Notes: generated from the letters alone by a model not told the origin. DNA of 64,000 nt from Pseudoalteromonas sp. 3D05 (GCF_002723455.1 NZ_PDUS01000018.1:1-64000); one strand, 5' to 3'. Counted from the stretch's first letter, positions 18,461 to 28,771 are shown. Program-made: numbers and translations.

Positions 18461-19555
18461 TTACCAGTCTAAATCCACACCTTCAGAAAGGTGTAAATCG
18501 TCTTCTAGTTCTGCTAACTCTGCATCTGAATCAAGTTTTTTACCACCTTTTGTAAAGACGTGTAATTCTGATTTAACTGACTCAGGTCGTTTAATCTTTT
18601 CACTAATTTGTAATGCCACATTGTCACGAGAGCGACCCATTTTCGCTCTAAATGTTGGTAAATCCTCAACAAACACAGTGATATGTTCTGGCATTTCTAC
18701 AGGGATAATATCACCCGCTTTAAACTCCATTATTTGTTCTAAATTTAGATCCACTTCAAGCAATTGCGTAGAAAGCTCAACTTCAACATCCATAATTTCA
18801 TCACGTAATGCTTTACTCCAACGAAGATCAGTATCCTCAGTGTCAGACTGTACACCAGCGTCAAGTAATTCACGAATAGGTTCAAGCATTGAATATGGCA
18901 GTGCGATATGGAAATCCCCACCACCGCCATCGAGCTCTATGTGGAAAGAGCTAATTACGACAACTTCCGTTGGACTAACAATGTTTGCCATTGCTGGGTT
19001 TACTTCAGAATCGAGGTATTCAAAGGAAACGTCCATAACCGGTGCCCATGCTTCTTTATAATCTTCAAAAATTATTTTTAGTAGCATTTGCACAATACGA
19101 CGTTCTGTAGGCGTAAATTCACGCCCTTCTATTTTGGCATGATAACGGCCATCGCCACCGAAAAAGTTGTCTACCAAGATAAATACTAACCGCGCTTCCA
19201 TGGTTATTAAGCCCGTCCCTTTTAGAGGTCGAAAGCGAACCATATTAAGGCTAGTAGGTACAAATAAAGTGTGAATATATTCACCGAACTTTATCATTTG
19301 TACGCCGTTGATTGACACTTCAGCCGTGCGGCGCATCATATTGAATAAGCTTATTCGCATATGTCGGGCAAAACGCTCGTTAACGATTTCGAGCGTTGGC
19401 ATACGTCCACGAACGATACGGTCTTGGGAAGAAAAGTCGTATTGCAGTGTGTTACCACCGCCCCCTTCTTCACCATCTTCTATATCTTCCTCTTCGACTT
19501 CATCAACGCCGTGTAATAGCGCATCAATTTCGTCTTGGGATAATAAATCGCTCAC
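18461..19555 (-). CDS. fliM: FliM motor switch protein
   Basis: Binds CheY-P and transmits the signal to FliG. The N-terminal CheY-binding motif LLSQDEIDALLHGV is present. A CheC-like middle domain (about 50-230) contains LKGTGLITMEARLVF and VDNFFGGDG. A C-terminal SpoA domain (about 250-330) follows. The 364 residues are full length. Confidence 0.97.
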   Translation of the reverse strand: MSDLLSQDEIDALLHGVDEVEEEDIEDGEEGGGGNTLQYDFSSQDRIVRGRMPTLEIVNERFARHMRISLFNMMRRTAEVSINGVQMIKFGEYIHTLFVPTSLNMVRFRPLKGTGLITMEARLVFILVDNFFGGDGRYHAKIEGREFTPTERRIVQMLLKIIFEDYKEAWAPVMDVSFEYLDSEVNPAMANIVSPTEVVVISSFHIELDGGGGDFHIALPYSMLEPIRELLDAGVQSDTEDTDLRWSKALRDEIMDVEVELSTQLLEVDLNLEQIMEFKAGDIIPVEMPEHITVFVEDLPTFRAKMGRSRDNVALQISEKIKRPESVKSELHVFTKGGKKLDSDAELAELEDDLHLSEGVDLDW

Positions 19556-19564
19556 GCAGGCCCC

Positions 19565-20086
19565 TTATTGCATTACAAAGCCGGTAAATAAAACCCGCTC
19601 AATTACTTTACTGCCTTCAACATCATTTAATGCCGTTTGTACTTTTTCAAGTGCAGCAACTCGCAACGTCTCTTTACCTTCACTGGTGCCAAGCTCGTCA
19701 GCCGTTGTGGTAGAAAAAACACTTAACAATGTACCTTCAATTAATGGGATATGTCTTTTGGCTACTTCTTCATTCACATCACCACGAACTAAAAGTTGGA
19801 CTTTAATTTGTACAACGCGGTCTCTACTTGCACCTGGCACATTAAAAACGAAAGGTCTGGGCATTGCCACATAAAGGGCGCTGCCAATTTTGGCGTTATT
19901 AGACGATTCAACTTCTTCTGTAGCAACTGTTTCATCAGCTAATGTTTCAGCAGGTTCATCTGAACCTGACATTAAGAAAAACCCAACACCACCTGCAATT
20001 AATAAAACAACAACGGCAATGATTATAATCAGCTTCTTCTTACTTTTACCGCCTTCTTCTATTTCTAAATTTGCTTCTTCAGCCAT
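19565..20086 (-). CDS. fliL: FliL basal-body/stator-associated protein
   Basis: A single-pass inner-membrane protein (helix at about 18-38 after a Lys-rich stretch) with a stomatin-like periplasmic domain that surrounds the stator and supports torque. Conserved RVVQIKVQLLVRGDVNEEVAKRH-type residues are present. The 173-residue length is normal. AAGGAA lies before the ATG. It opens the fliLMNOPQR-flhB run, preceded by a 276-base gap. Confidence 0.93.
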   Translation of the reverse strand: MAEEANLEIEEGGKSKKKLIIIIAVVVLLIAGGVGFFLMSGSDEPAETLADETVATEEVESSNNAKIGSALYVAMPRPFVFNVPGASRDRVVQIKVQLLVRGDVNEEVAKRHIPLIEGTLLSVFSTTTADELGTSEGKETLRVAALEKVQTALNDVEGSKVIERVLFTGFVMQ

Positions 20087-20362
20087 TATAATTCCTTACT
20101 GCCTTAAAAGTGGGTAATAAAACAACTGCGTTAACCCATCAAGCTTTCTCATCAGAGCTTAGAATAAAGAAGATATCTCAAGCAACTCTTTTTAAACATT
20201 TCGATATAAATAACATACATATCAAGTCCAATAAAAACCTCAACCTAAAGCGATTTTGTTAATAAATCAGACTTTATTTTGTTACTCATATAGTTTAGTG
20301 CTTTAGAAACATCTTAAACTAAAAACTAATTAGTTATTTTTATAACTTTATAATAGCAGGTG
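20087..20362. other. Noncoding gap between fliK and fliL
   Basis: 276 bases, AT-rich. No open frame, no RNA gene and no GG-N10-GC sigma-54 element were found on the minus strand. An AT-only palindrome AACTAATTAGTT flanked by A/T tracts near 20321-20341 could weakly terminate or slow fliK transcription. fliL may have an unrecognised promoter here. Confidence 0.5.
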
Positions 20363-22885
20363 TTAGGCATAGTAATCTATTGAAGATGAAGATTGTTGGC
20401 CTGAACTTTGCGCACTTGGTTCAGAATCCGCAGCTCCATCATCACTTTGACCATTAGATGCAAGCTGTCCGCGTCCCTGTTGCTGCTCTTGTTCGTCAGC
20501 ATTACCTTGGCTATCACCTTGCTGGATACTGCTCTCTCCAAGCTCAATACCCTGCTCCGCAAGCATTTCGCGTAATTTAGGCATAGACTGCTCTAGCGCT
20601 TCTTTGGCTTGTTGGTTTTGTACAACAAAGTTTATTTGTGCTTGCTCTGCATCGCTGCGAATACGAATTTGCATGCTGCCCATTTCTGGCGGATCTAATC
20701 GTATTTCAGCTTCTTTATTATTAATGCTAAGTAGCGCACTTACCCGTTCTTGCAATAATTTTGCAGCATCACTTTTAACAATGTTCAATGCTTGCATTAA
20801 AGTAGGGTCTACATTTACTTGCTTTGTTTGTGACGTCGCACTGGTTTGTTGCGCATTTAGCACCTGCATATTGCTAAGCTCTTCAGAGTAACGCTGATCA
20901 ATCGCTTCATTTATAGATTGGGTCATTGAGGTGCTTGCTATATTGGTCACTTGTGTAAATAGTTGATTTACACGCACCGCATTACTCTCTTTAGATGCTA
21001 TCAGCTCAATTTTTTCATCATCTGCTACCAATGCTTCTTTTGCTACGTCTTGTTGAATATCAGATTTAATAGCTTGCTCTTGCGCAGTCATCTTAACAAA
21101 TGTGGCTTGTCCCGATTGTGACTTCGCTGTTTCAACTTGATTAGTCGCTATAGGCTGTGCAACCTGTAATGGCTCTTTTGAGGTAGTTGTTGACTCTTTA
21201 GTCATGGTCATTTGATCTTCATCAAGCACAGCTAGTGCCGCTTTCACTTGATTTAATACCGCCCCCTGAGGTTTCTCAGTCGCGATAAACTGCTGAAGCT
21301 GTTCAGATAAAGCTTGCTTCTGCCCTGTTGTTAAATTAGCTATCTCGTCACTGAATTCTACCGCGTTAAAACTCGAAGTAGCATCGACATTTTGGGCTGA
21401 GTTAGCAGAGTTATTATTTGCAATAAATTGTGCAACAGTGTGTTTTAAATTCGCAAGGCCTTGTTTATCAACTCCTTGACTTAGCACTGCATTTACTTGC
21501 GTTTGCAATGTGGCACGTTGCTCTGCTGTCAAACGGGAAAGAACTTGATCACTTCCTGTTAAAACGTCTGTTTCTGCATTAAGGAGCTTCATAACTGTTT
21601 GATTTACTTCAGAGCTTTTCGCAATTTCCGAAGCAGACTGAGTGGTTTTAACAGCAGCTGACGTTGTAGGTGATTGAGCTGCAATAAATGCATCTTTTAA
21701 TGCTTGAGCATCCTTAGGCAAGGTAGGCTCAGCACCTACTGTTTTTGCTATTTTAGCTGTGTCTTGCATTTGTGCTGTACCGGCTTCAACACCTTTGTTA
21801 ACTGCTGACTTAGTAGCCTCTTTCGAGTCCTTTATTTGCTGTGCAGGTATTTCCACACTGCTTTTAGCATCACCCACCTGAGCCGAAACGCCTGACTTAG
21901 AATCTGTTTTGTCATTTTTACTTTGGCTATTAACTGAAGACTCAGCTGGTGCAGCTGAACTTTGTTTTGCAGCTGTATTCAACGAAGATGACAGGGCTTC
22001 GGGGTTTACTTCCCCCTTTTTATCCACGGGTTTTGTTGGGGCTTTTAGTGCTACATCTGAGTCAGTTACTACTACCTTACCAGCACCACCCACTTGATTC
22101 TTATTTACTTTTTCCTTTAATACCGCGGCTTCACCCTTTGAAGTGTCAGCTACAGACTCTTGCGCCAAAAGTGAAGCAAGTGGCTGGGCATTTTTAGTGT
22201 TTTCTGTAGAGGCGTTAATACTAGGCATATCCACGCTACTTGCTGATTTGTTAGTCCCATCCTGTGTTTCAGGAGCTTTTATAGCTTGAACATCATCAAC
22301 AATTGGAGTAACGGCATCTTCGGGAAAACCTGTTTGTTTAAGGTTTTTATCAATTGCTTCAGCAACGGCCGATTTATCGCTAGGTATAACTGAGTTGTTA
22401 GGTAAGCCTTCACTGCTATCATCTTCTAAAGGCTTGTTTATAATTGGAGTAACGTCGTCAATTGGACGCGGGGCTTTAGGTTTTATATCTTTTGGATCGA
22501 GGCTTTCTTGAGCATATTTATCAATTAACTCACTTACTGAAGTCAAAGAATTATTTGGCTCTGATGTGCTCACACGAGTATCAAGGTTGTTTGCGGCGTT
22601 AATTTGAGCGAGCATATCATCACCAGAAATAACAGCTGCGGACTCTTTTTTTTGCTTTGATTGCATGGCATCTTGTGTATCACTTTCACTCAACTGTGGT
22701 GAGGCAGAGCCTTTACTTTTTTTATTAGGCTCTTCAGTGGCACTATTAGCGCTTTGTAACTGAGAGAAAAAGTCACTCTCTGAGCCTGACTTTTCATCAA
22801 TAGCAGCTTGTTGTGATTGCTCTTTTTTAGCAAATTTAATATCTTGCTCTGCTGAAATGAGTGCTGATAGATCATTAATCGCCAT
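20363..22885 (-). CDS. fliK: FliK hook-length control protein
   Basis: The secreted molecular ruler that signals FlhB. At 840 residues it is long for the family. Most of it (about 30-640) is a low-complexity, Ser/Ala/Lys/Gln-rich ruler. The conserved C-terminal domain (about 690-790) contains NNKEAEIRLDPPEMGSMQIRI and VQNQQAKEALEQSMPKLREML. The tail is Gln/Ser-rich. It lies between fliJ and fliL. A sigma-54-type promoter is about 70 bases upstream, so fliK can be expressed separately from fliEFGHIJ. Confidence 0.95.
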   Translation of the reverse strand: MAINDLSALISAEQDIKFAKKEQSQQAAIDEKSGSESDFFSQLQSANSATEEPNKKSKGSASPQLSESDTQDAMQSKQKKESAAVISGDDMLAQINAANNLDTRVSTSEPNNSLTSVSELIDKYAQESLDPKDIKPKAPRPIDDVTPIINKPLEDDSSEGLPNNSVIPSDKSAVAEAIDKNLKQTGFPEDAVTPIVDDVQAIKAPETQDGTNKSASSVDMPSINASTENTKNAQPLASLLAQESVADTSKGEAAVLKEKVNKNQVGGAGKVVVTDSDVALKAPTKPVDKKGEVNPEALSSSLNTAAKQSSAAPAESSVNSQSKNDKTDSKSGVSAQVGDAKSSVEIPAQQIKDSKEATKSAVNKGVEAGTAQMQDTAKIAKTVGAEPTLPKDAQALKDAFIAAQSPTTSAAVKTTQSASEIAKSSEVNQTVMKLLNAETDVLTGSDQVLSRLTAEQRATLQTQVNAVLSQGVDKQGLANLKHTVAQFIANNNSANSAQNVDATSSFNAVEFSDEIANLTTGQKQALSEQLQQFIATEKPQGAVLNQVKAALAVLDEDQMTMTKESTTTSKEPLQVAQPIATNQVETAKSQSGQATFVKMTAQEQAIKSDIQQDVAKEALVADDEKIELIASKESNAVRVNQLFTQVTNIASTSMTQSINEAIDQRYSEELSNMQVLNAQQTSATSQTKQVNVDPTLMQALNIVKSDAAKLLQERVSALLSINNKEAEIRLDPPEMGSMQIRIRSDAEQAQINFVVQNQQAKEALEQSMPKLREMLAEQGIELGESSIQQGDSQGNADEQEQQQGRGQLASNGQSDDGAADSEPSAQSSGQQSSSSIDYYA

Positions 22886-22955
22886 AATTCACCTACATTA
22901 AAATGTGGCAATTTGCCGCCGCAGCTTGCCAAAATAAAGACGTCACATGTAACCA

Positions 22956-22971
22956 AGCAATATATATGCCT
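22956..22971 (-). promoter_or_regulatory. Sigma-54 (-24/-12) promoter for fliK
   Basis: The minus strand reads AGGCAT-ATATA-TTGCT, with GG-N10-GC spacing intact. It lies in the 104-base gap between fliJ and fliK, placing the start site about 60 bases before the fliK ATG. The call rests on the motif and on its match in style with the fliE, flrB and flhA sites. Confidence 0.65.
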
Positions 22972-22989
22972 ACTATTAATATTTAACAA

Positions 22990-23436
22990 CTAAAGCGCAT
23001 TACGCCTTTGAAAGAATTGGTTCAATGAAAACTCATCGAGCATTCGTTGCTCATTTTTTAATTCAATCGCAGTTGCTTTTTGCTGTTGTTTTTCAATCAG
23101 TTTTTCAATCGCTTTCGCTTTTACCTGTTGCTTTAACCACAAACTTTGTCGCTGGCTAACAACCTGCCTCGCTGTATTCACCGTACTGGCTTGCTGGCGA
23201 ATAGCTTCTTCAATCTTCGCAATAAAAGCATGATATTGACTAAACCCGGCACTGCTTAATCCGGATTGGCCTTTAATATGAAGCTGCTGGGTATACTCCA
23301 TTCTAAAATTGTTGAGTCCTTGCAGCTTTTGTTGATTAGATTGAAAGTGCTGCTGTGCTTGTAGGTAATGCATGCGTAAAGATTCTTCTTTTTCTTTTTC
23401 CATCTTTAGCAGTAAGTTGAGTTTATTATTTGCCAT
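22990..23436 (-). CDS. fliJ: FliJ export chaperone
   Basis: A 148-residue coiled-coil protein that links the FliI ATPase ring to FlhA, like the gamma subunit of F-ATPase. It is rich in Gln, Lys and Leu with continuous heptads and no membrane segment. Its identity rests on length, composition and position directly after fliI, with the start overlapping the fliI stop by 1 base. Confidence 0.92.
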   Translation of the reverse strand: MANNKLNLLLKMEKEKEESLRMHYLQAQQHFQSNQQKLQGLNNFRMEYTQQLHIKGQSGLSSAGFSQYHAFIAKIEEAIRQQASTVNTARQVVSQRQSLWLKQQVKAKAIEKLIEKQQQKATAIELKNEQRMLDEFSLNQFFQRRNAL

Positions 23437-24770
23437 TATGATTGCCCTAGTAACTGTGCAAGTCCTTGCAAGCCTTCATCATAACTGATCACGTCTTTCA
23501 TCCCTTGCTGTAAGAATGCATTGACACGTGGCATCATATTAATTGCCTGATCAAGCATTTGATCAGTGCCTTTTTGGTAAGCGCCCAAAGTGATCATATC
23601 TTTGTTTTGCTGGTACATGGAATAAACTTGTTTTAGCACTCTTGCTTGTTGCATATGCGGCTCAGAAACAACTTGCGGCATAACACGAGAGATCGATTTT
23701 TCAATGTCTATTGCAGGATAATGCCCACTATCAGCTAAATCACGTGATAATACGATGTGACCATCCAGGATTGCACGCGCTGCATCAGCAATAGGGTCTT
23801 GCATATCATCCCCTTCACTGAGCACCGTAAAAAATGCGGTAATTGAACCTTGCCCTTCGCCGCCATTACCTGCTCGTTCCACCAGCGCAGGAAGCTTAGC
23901 AAAAACTGAAGGTGGATAACCTTTCGTCGCTGGAGGCTCACCCACAGCCAAGGCTATTTCACGTTGCGCCATGGCATATCGCGTTACCGAGTCTAGGAGC
24001 AATAAAACATTTAGGCCTTGATCGCGAAAATACTCAGCAATCGTCACCGCACTTTCACACCCTTTTAAACGCATCAGAGGTGATGCATCAGCGGGGGCTG
24101 CAACAACAACAGAACGCTTACGCCCTTCAACGCCAAGAATTTCTTCAATAAACTCTTTAACTTCTCGCCCACGCTCCCCTACTAAGCCGACCACAATAAC
24201 ATCGGCTTCAGAACCTCGTGTCATCATGCCTAATAATACTGATTTACCCACACCAGAGCCTGCAAACAATCCCATACGCTGCCCTTGCCCAACAGTAATG
24301 ACTGAATTAATGGCACGAACTCCCACATCCATTGGTTGACTAATGGGCCTGCGAGAAAGTGGATTGATGGTGTTTTGTGCGAATTTTAAATAGTGCTCTG
24401 CATTAATAGGCCCTAAGCCATCAAGCGGACGGCCTAGACCATCGACAACACGACCCAATAAGGACATACCAACAGGTAAACCCGTTTCATTGATTTGGGG
24501 TATCACTCGCGCACCTGGCAGCACGCCTGATATATGATCGTTAGGCATCAGATAAAGTGTTTGGTCGTTAAAGCCAACAATTTCAGCGTCTACAAAACCA
24601 CGCATGGTTTCAATTTTACATTGACTGCCAACAGGCGCACGAAGCCCTTTTGCTTCTAACGTTAAACCAACTACTCGGGTAAGAATACCGGCAACGGCTG
24701 GCGTTGGGCTATGAATATGCTTTTGATACCCCTGTAAGCGCTCGCTCAATGGGAGAGGTTGTGTGTTCAT
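23436..24770 (-). CDS. fliI: FliI flagellar export ATPase
   Basis: The hexameric ATPase energising substrate unfolding. Walker [15 protein letters not shown] (about 172-185), Walker [22 protein letters not shown] and the family motif [18 protein letters not shown] are present. Its 444 residues are full length. It sits between fliH and fliJ, 18 bases after fliH. Confidence 0.97.
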   Translation of the reverse strand: MNTQPLPLSERLQGYQKHIHSPTPAVAGILTRVVGLTLEAKGLRAPVGSQCKIETMRGFVDAEIVGFNDQTLYLMPNDHISGVLPGARVIPQINETGLPVGMSLLGRVVDGLGRPLDGLGPINAEHYLKFAQNTINPLSRRPISQPMDVGVRAINSVITVGQGQRMGLFAGSGVGKSVLLGMMTRGSEADVIVVGLVGERGREVKEFIEEILGVEGRKRSVVVAAPADASPLMRLKGCESAVTIAEYFRDQGLNVLLLLDSVTRYAMAQREIALAVGEPPATKGYPPSVFAKLPALVERAGNGGEGQGSITAFFTVLSEGDDMQDPIADAARAILDGHIVLSRDLADSGHYPAIDIEKSISRVMPQVVSEPHMQQARVLKQVYSMYQQNKDMITLGAYQKGTDQMLDQAINMMPRVNAFLQQGMKDVISYDEGLQGLAQLLGQS

Positions 24771-24788
24771 TACAAACCAATTATTAGC

Positions 24789-25601
24789 TTAGATACCACT
24801 ACTATGCAAAAAGCTATCCAACGTTTCTTTGACACGGGTTTTAAGCGTCATATCTACCGAGGATTGCGGTGTTTTGACTTGGCAGCCTCCGCGTTCAAGC
24901 GTTGGCTCAGGAATAAGCTGCCACTGACTCTCAACGATGGCCTGCTCACCATAACTATTTTTAACTAATTCAATATCATCTGGGTTGAGGTGTATACGCA
25001 CAGCTTGTTGCTGTTCACCTAGTGCATCAATGCAATGCTTTAAGCTATGTAATAACACTTCAGGTGACGTTTTTACTTCTTGGTATATCACTGCTTCGGC
25101 TAGCATAACAGCAAGTTGTATTAATTGTTTTTCAGCCTCTTCGTCTACTTTATTAAGCGGTGCGGTTAAGCTATCAATAAGTGATTTTAACGCTGTTAAT
25201 TGTTCTTCAATAAGGGGTTTTACTTCCTCTTGTCCCTGAGTTTTACCAAGTTCGACTCCTTCTTTGTAGCCTGCCTCTTTGCCTTCAGAAACCCCTTTTT
25301 CAAAACCATCAATATAACCTTGTTCATGACCTTGCTTTAAGCCTTCTTCGTAAGCATCTTGGCGAATACGCTCAAGCTCAGCCATTGTAAGGTTAGGCAA
25401 TGCTTCTTCAGGTTCAGGCTCTTCAATTGGTTCTTTAACTTCTTTTTTGTACAACTCAGCCAATGGTGTGCCAAACGCTGTAGAGCGACCGTCGAATTTA
25501 CGAGTGTCTTGCGTTACATCGGGGATAGGCCAGTTTTGTAATAACTCATCAGCTTCATTTTCAGTTAATGGCTGACCTTGAGAAGAGCGAGGCTTATTCA
25601 T
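24789..25601 (-). CDS. fliH: FliH export ATPase regulator
   Basis: The peripheral stalk that holds FliI at the C-ring through FliN. At 270 residues, it has a variable N-terminal part and a long helix at about 80-130 with GxxxG-type repeats (EEGLKQGHEQGYIDGFEKGVSEGKEAG in sequence order, broken here by description). The C-terminal domain at about 170-265 resembles V/F-ATPase E/delta subunits. It lies 3 bases after fliG. Confidence 0.93.
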   Translation of the reverse strand: MNKPRSSQGQPLTENEADELLQNWPIPDVTQDTRKFDGRSTAFGTPLAELYKKEVKEPIEEPEPEEALPNLTMAELERIRQDAYEEGLKQGHEQGYIDGFEKGVSEGKEAGYKEGVELGKTQGQEEVKPLIEEQLTALKSLIDSLTAPLNKVDEEAEKQLIQLAVMLAEAVIYQEVKTSPEVLLHSLKHCIDALGEQQQAVRIHLNPDDIELVKNSYGEQAIVESQWQLIPEPTLERGGCQVKTPQSSVDMTLKTRVKETLDSFLHSSGI

Positions 25602-25604
25602 GGT

Positions 25605-26651
25605 TTACAAGAACTCCTCGCCACCACCACCACCGAGCATGATCTCGCCAGAATCAGCTAAGCGACGTGCCGTAGATAAAATTTCTTTTTGCGCAGCTTC
25701 AACTTCACTAATACGTACCGGTGCCATAGCTTCTAAATCATCTGCTAACATGTCGGCTGCACGTTTAGACATATTGCCAAGAATTTTATCCTTAAGGCCT
25801 TCATCAGTCCCTTTAATAGCTTTCATTAATACATCTTGTTGAACTTCGCGTAAAATGGCCTGGATGCCTCTGTCTTCTACATCCATCAAGTTTTCAAATA
25901 CAAACATTAAATCTTGAATCTGTTGTGACATCTCTTCATCATGCTCACGAATTGAATCCATTAACTGTCCTTCAACATTCGTATCTAAATAATTCAATAT
26001 GTCTGCAGCCGCTTTTAAGCCACCCATTTTGGCTGCTTGTGCTCCGGCTTGACCAGCAAACTGTTTCTCCATGATTTCATTCAACTCTTGTAATGCCGCA
26101 GGTTGAACTTCCTCAAGATTAGCTATACGCATGGTCAAATCTAGCCTAACTTTCTCTGGGAACTGGGCAAGTATTTCCGCTGATTGCTCAGGCTCTAAAT
26201 AAGACAATACAATCGTTTGTATCTGAGGGTGCTCATTTCGAATAATGTTAGCAACCTGTTTGGAGTCCATCCATTTCAATGAATCTAGGCCTTTTGCACC
26301 TGACCCCATAACAATTTGGTCTATCAAACTAGCCGCTTTATCTTCACCAAGCGCAGCTGTTAGTGCTTTTTTAATAAAGTCTTCAGACTGGAAGCCTATC
26401 GTACTGAAGCTTTGAATTTGTTCGATAAATAGATTATGAACTGCACTTATCTTCGCTTGTGATAGATCATCAATGGCAGCCATAGCCATACCCACTTTTT
26501 GCACTTGCTTGGGTTCTAAGTGCTTAAGTATTTGAGCAGCATCCTCTTCTGATAAACTAAGTAGTAATATGGCGGCCTTATCAACTCCATCTAGTTTATC
26601 AACGTCAAAGGCTGCTGGTAATTGTTTTTGTTCTGGCTCTTGATCAGTCAT
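25605..26651 (-). CDS. fliG: FliG rotor torque protein
   Basis: The C-ring protein that contacts the stator. At 348 residues, it has the N-terminal FliF-binding domain (about 20-110), a middle domain with the EHPQIQTIV hinge, and a C-terminal domain with the charged torque helix (RGIQAILREVQQDVLMKAIKG, DDLEAMAPVRISEVEAAQKEI). It overlaps the fliF stop by 8 bases. Confidence 0.97.
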   Translation of the reverse strand: MTDQEPEQKQLPAAFDVDKLDGVDKAAILLLSLSEEDAAQILKHLEPKQVQKVGMAMAAIDDLSQAKISAVHNLFIEQIQSFSTIGFQSEDFIKKALTAALGEDKAASLIDQIVMGSGAKGLDSLKWMDSKQVANIIRNEHPQIQTIVLSYLEPEQSAEILAQFPEKVRLDLTMRIANLEEVQPAALQELNEIMEKQFAGQAGAQAAKMGGLKAAADILNYLDTNVEGQLMDSIREHDEEMSQQIQDLMFVFENLMDVEDRGIQAILREVQQDVLMKAIKGTDEGLKDKILGNMSKRAADMLADDLEAMAPVRISEVEAAQKEILSTARRLADSGEIMLGGGGGEEFL

Positions 26652-28362
26652 CTTCTGTTAACCACGCTTTCACTACTTGTGATGATAATTCTGGTTCATT
26701 GGCAACTAAAGCTCGTACCGCTTTGAGTAAATCTTCATCGCCATGAAGGTCTGGTAACTGTAGTGTACCATCACTTGCAAAGCCAACCGAAGCAGAATCA
26801 AAGTCTTTATTTAGCATATCGAGTGTATTGTCGCCAATGTCTACGCCTGAACTTAACGCGTCATCATCATACTCTTCCAACGTATCATCTGGGTAAATAA
26901 GGCGTTTAAGCATAGGTTTAACAACCGCCATTATTAGTACAATAATAACCAGTGCACCTAACGCTAGACGTACCACTTTCATAAACCAGCTTTGCTCCCA
27001 AAGTGGTATTTCTTCTGCAACAGCTAACTCTTCACGCACGAATGGCACGGTAACAACTTCAAGTGCATCACCTCGTTGCAAATCAAAACCCACACCACCT
27101 TGCAATAGGCGACGAATATTTGACAACGCTTCAACAGAACGTGGCACCATCGTTGTTTCGCCGTTTTCACCTACTGTTGGTAAGTAATCGACTGCAACTG
27201 ATACGCTAATTCTACGAATAACCCCAGTTTGCTGACGTTTATGAGAAATGGTGGTGTCTAACTCATAGTTACGAGTTGCTTCTTTATGGCTACTGCTTGG
27301 TGTAGTACCAGAGCCTGCACCGCCCTGCCCTGCAACTTCAGGGATGTTTGAATTAGTTGGCGGTTGATTTGTTAGAGCTCCTGGTATACCAACAGCTAGA
27401 CCACCAATGTTATTTTCTTCAAATGTGGTTTCGCTTCTAACAGCTGGTAAGTCTGGATTGAAACGTTTTTGCGTCTCCTCAACAGCACTAAAGTCCATGC
27501 TTAAATCTACTTGGGCAGTGTAATTACCCATACCAATCACAGGCATTAAAATACTGTCAATTTTTTGTAGGTATTCTTGTTCACGCTTACGTTCAATATC
27601 GTACTCTTTTCTTGAACGAGCAGCTAAAGAGCTTTGAGAGCCAGAATTCAACAAACGACCATTTTGATCAGTAACCGTAACACGAGATGGTGATAGCCCT
27701 TGAACAGCTGAAGCAATAATATCAACGATAGAATCAACTTCCTCACTATCAAGCATACGCCCACGTTTTAGGGTTAACACAACTGTTGCCGAAGGCTCTT
27801 TTTCACGACGAGCAAATACATTTTCTTTTGGAATGGCTAATAACACTTTAGCCCGAGTGACATTCTTTAACTCTTCAATAGTACGCGCTAATTGCTGCTC
27901 ACGGCCATGCTTTAAACGTTCACGCTCTAAACGCTGGCTTACACCAAAACCCATATCTTGCATGATAATATCAGTACCTGATGCAGGTGCTTGGTCTAAC
28001 CCTTCACGTGTCATGAGTAACTTTATATTTTGATACTCATCCTCTGCAACCGAAATTAGGTTGCCATCAAGTTCATATTCAATTTTTTGCGCGTCTAAAA
28101 AGTCAAGAGTTTGAATAAGCTCTTCAGTCGGCATTTTACCCAATGGGCGCATGTCAGGCTGGCGCGCCCAGATAATGACAAAAATGGCGATGGCCAAGCA
28201 AATAGCTAATGCGATAATTAAGGTAACCTGGCGCAATACGTCAACACCATTTAATGCACTTAAATAGCCCGACTTTTGCTCTTGCTGATCGTCGTTATCA
28301 GTTTGGTTGATAGCACCACCGCCTGCTAATGCAAGGTCGGTTGATTGATTAGATTGCGCCAC
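26644..28362 (-). CDS. fliF: FliF MS-ring protein
   Basis: Forms the membrane ring on which the rotor is built. Two membrane helices lie at about 48-68 and 450-472. Periplasmic ring-building motifs between them include the secretin-like segment ARTIEELKNVTRAKVLLAIP. The C-terminal acidic tail binds FliG. Its 572 residues are full length. It lies 21 bases after fliE. Confidence 0.97.
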   Translation of the reverse strand: MAQSNQSTDLALAGGGAINQTDNDDQQEQKSGYLSALNGVDVLRQVTLIIALAICLAIAIFVIIWARQPDMRPLGKMPTEELIQTLDFLDAQKIEYELDGNLISVAEDEYQNIKLLMTREGLDQAPASGTDIIMQDMGFGVSQRLERERLKHGREQQLARTIEELKNVTRAKVLLAIPKENVFARREKEPSATVVLTLKRGRMLDSEEVDSIVDIIASAVQGLSPSRVTVTDQNGRLLNSGSQSSLAARSRKEYDIERKREQEYLQKIDSILMPVIGMGNYTAQVDLSMDFSAVEETQKRFNPDLPAVRSETTFEENNIGGLAVGIPGALTNQPPTNSNIPEVAGQGGAGSGTTPSSSHKEATRNYELDTTISHKRQQTGVIRRISVSVAVDYLPTVGENGETTMVPRSVEALSNIRRLLQGGVGFDLQRGDALEVVTVPFVREELAVAEEIPLWEQSWFMKVVRLALGALVIIVLIMAVVKPMLKRLIYPDDTLEEYDDDALSSGVDIGDNTLDMLNKDFDSASVGFASDGTLQLPDLHGDEDLLKAVRALVANEPELSSQVVKAWLTEDD

Positions 28363-28383
28363 AATAATTCTCCACTACCCAGC

Positions 28384-28716
28384 TTAAACAGGCATGTTCA
28401 TAATTTCTTTATAAGACTCAACAAGTTTATTACGAACTTGAACAGTAGCCTCAAACGCGACGGATGATTTTTGAGAAGCAATCATCACTTCAGCAAGCGA
28501 TACACTTCTGTCGCCCATCTCTAAAGCTGTGACTTTTTCTTTCGCTTCTCGTTGATGATTGCTCACTGTGTCTAAGGCATTTGTTAACAAATCACCAAAT
28601 TGTGCAGACGAAGTAGGTTGTGTTTGCGTTGGAATAGCATTATTTGAATTACTACGGCCAGCTTCAAGAGCCATAGACTGCATTTCTTGGAATAACGCAC
28701 TATTTTGAATTTTCAT
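28384..28716 (-). CDS. fliE: FliE basal-body MS-ring/rod junction protein
   Basis: The first exported rod-junction subunit, 110 residues. The family C-terminal motif SLAEVMIASQKSSVAFEATVQVRNKLV is present in slightly variant form, and the protein ends YKEIMNMPV. It heads the fliEFGHIJ operon and has a sigma-54-type promoter about 40 bases upstream. Confidence 0.96.
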   Translation of the reverse strand: MKIQNSALFQEMQSMALEAGRSNSNNAIPTQTQPTSSAQFGDLLTNALDTVSNHQREAKEKVTALEMGDRSVSLAEVMIASQKSSVAFEATVQVRNKLVESYKEIMNMPV

Positions 28717-28755
28717 AATTATCTCTGACGATGCACTTTACTAATAACTAGATAA

Positions 28756-28771
28756 AGCACAAACCATGCCA
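28756..28771 (-). promoter_or_regulatory. Sigma-54 (-24/-12) promoter for fliEFGHIJ
   Basis: The minus strand reads TGGCAT-GGTTT-GTGCT with GG-N10-GC preserved. It lies 40 bases upstream of the fliE ATG, in the gap after flrC. FlrC/FleR with sigma-54 activates this operon in Vibrio and Pseudomonas. Confidence 0.75.

Noticed and set aside
18429..19061. 210-codon plus-strand frame over fliM
   Set aside because: Long but Ser-rich antisense artefact of the fliM codons; no ribosome site and no domain.
19308..19874. 188-codon plus-strand frame over fliM/fliL
   Set aside because: Ser/Thr-rich antisense shadow of conserved flagellar genes.
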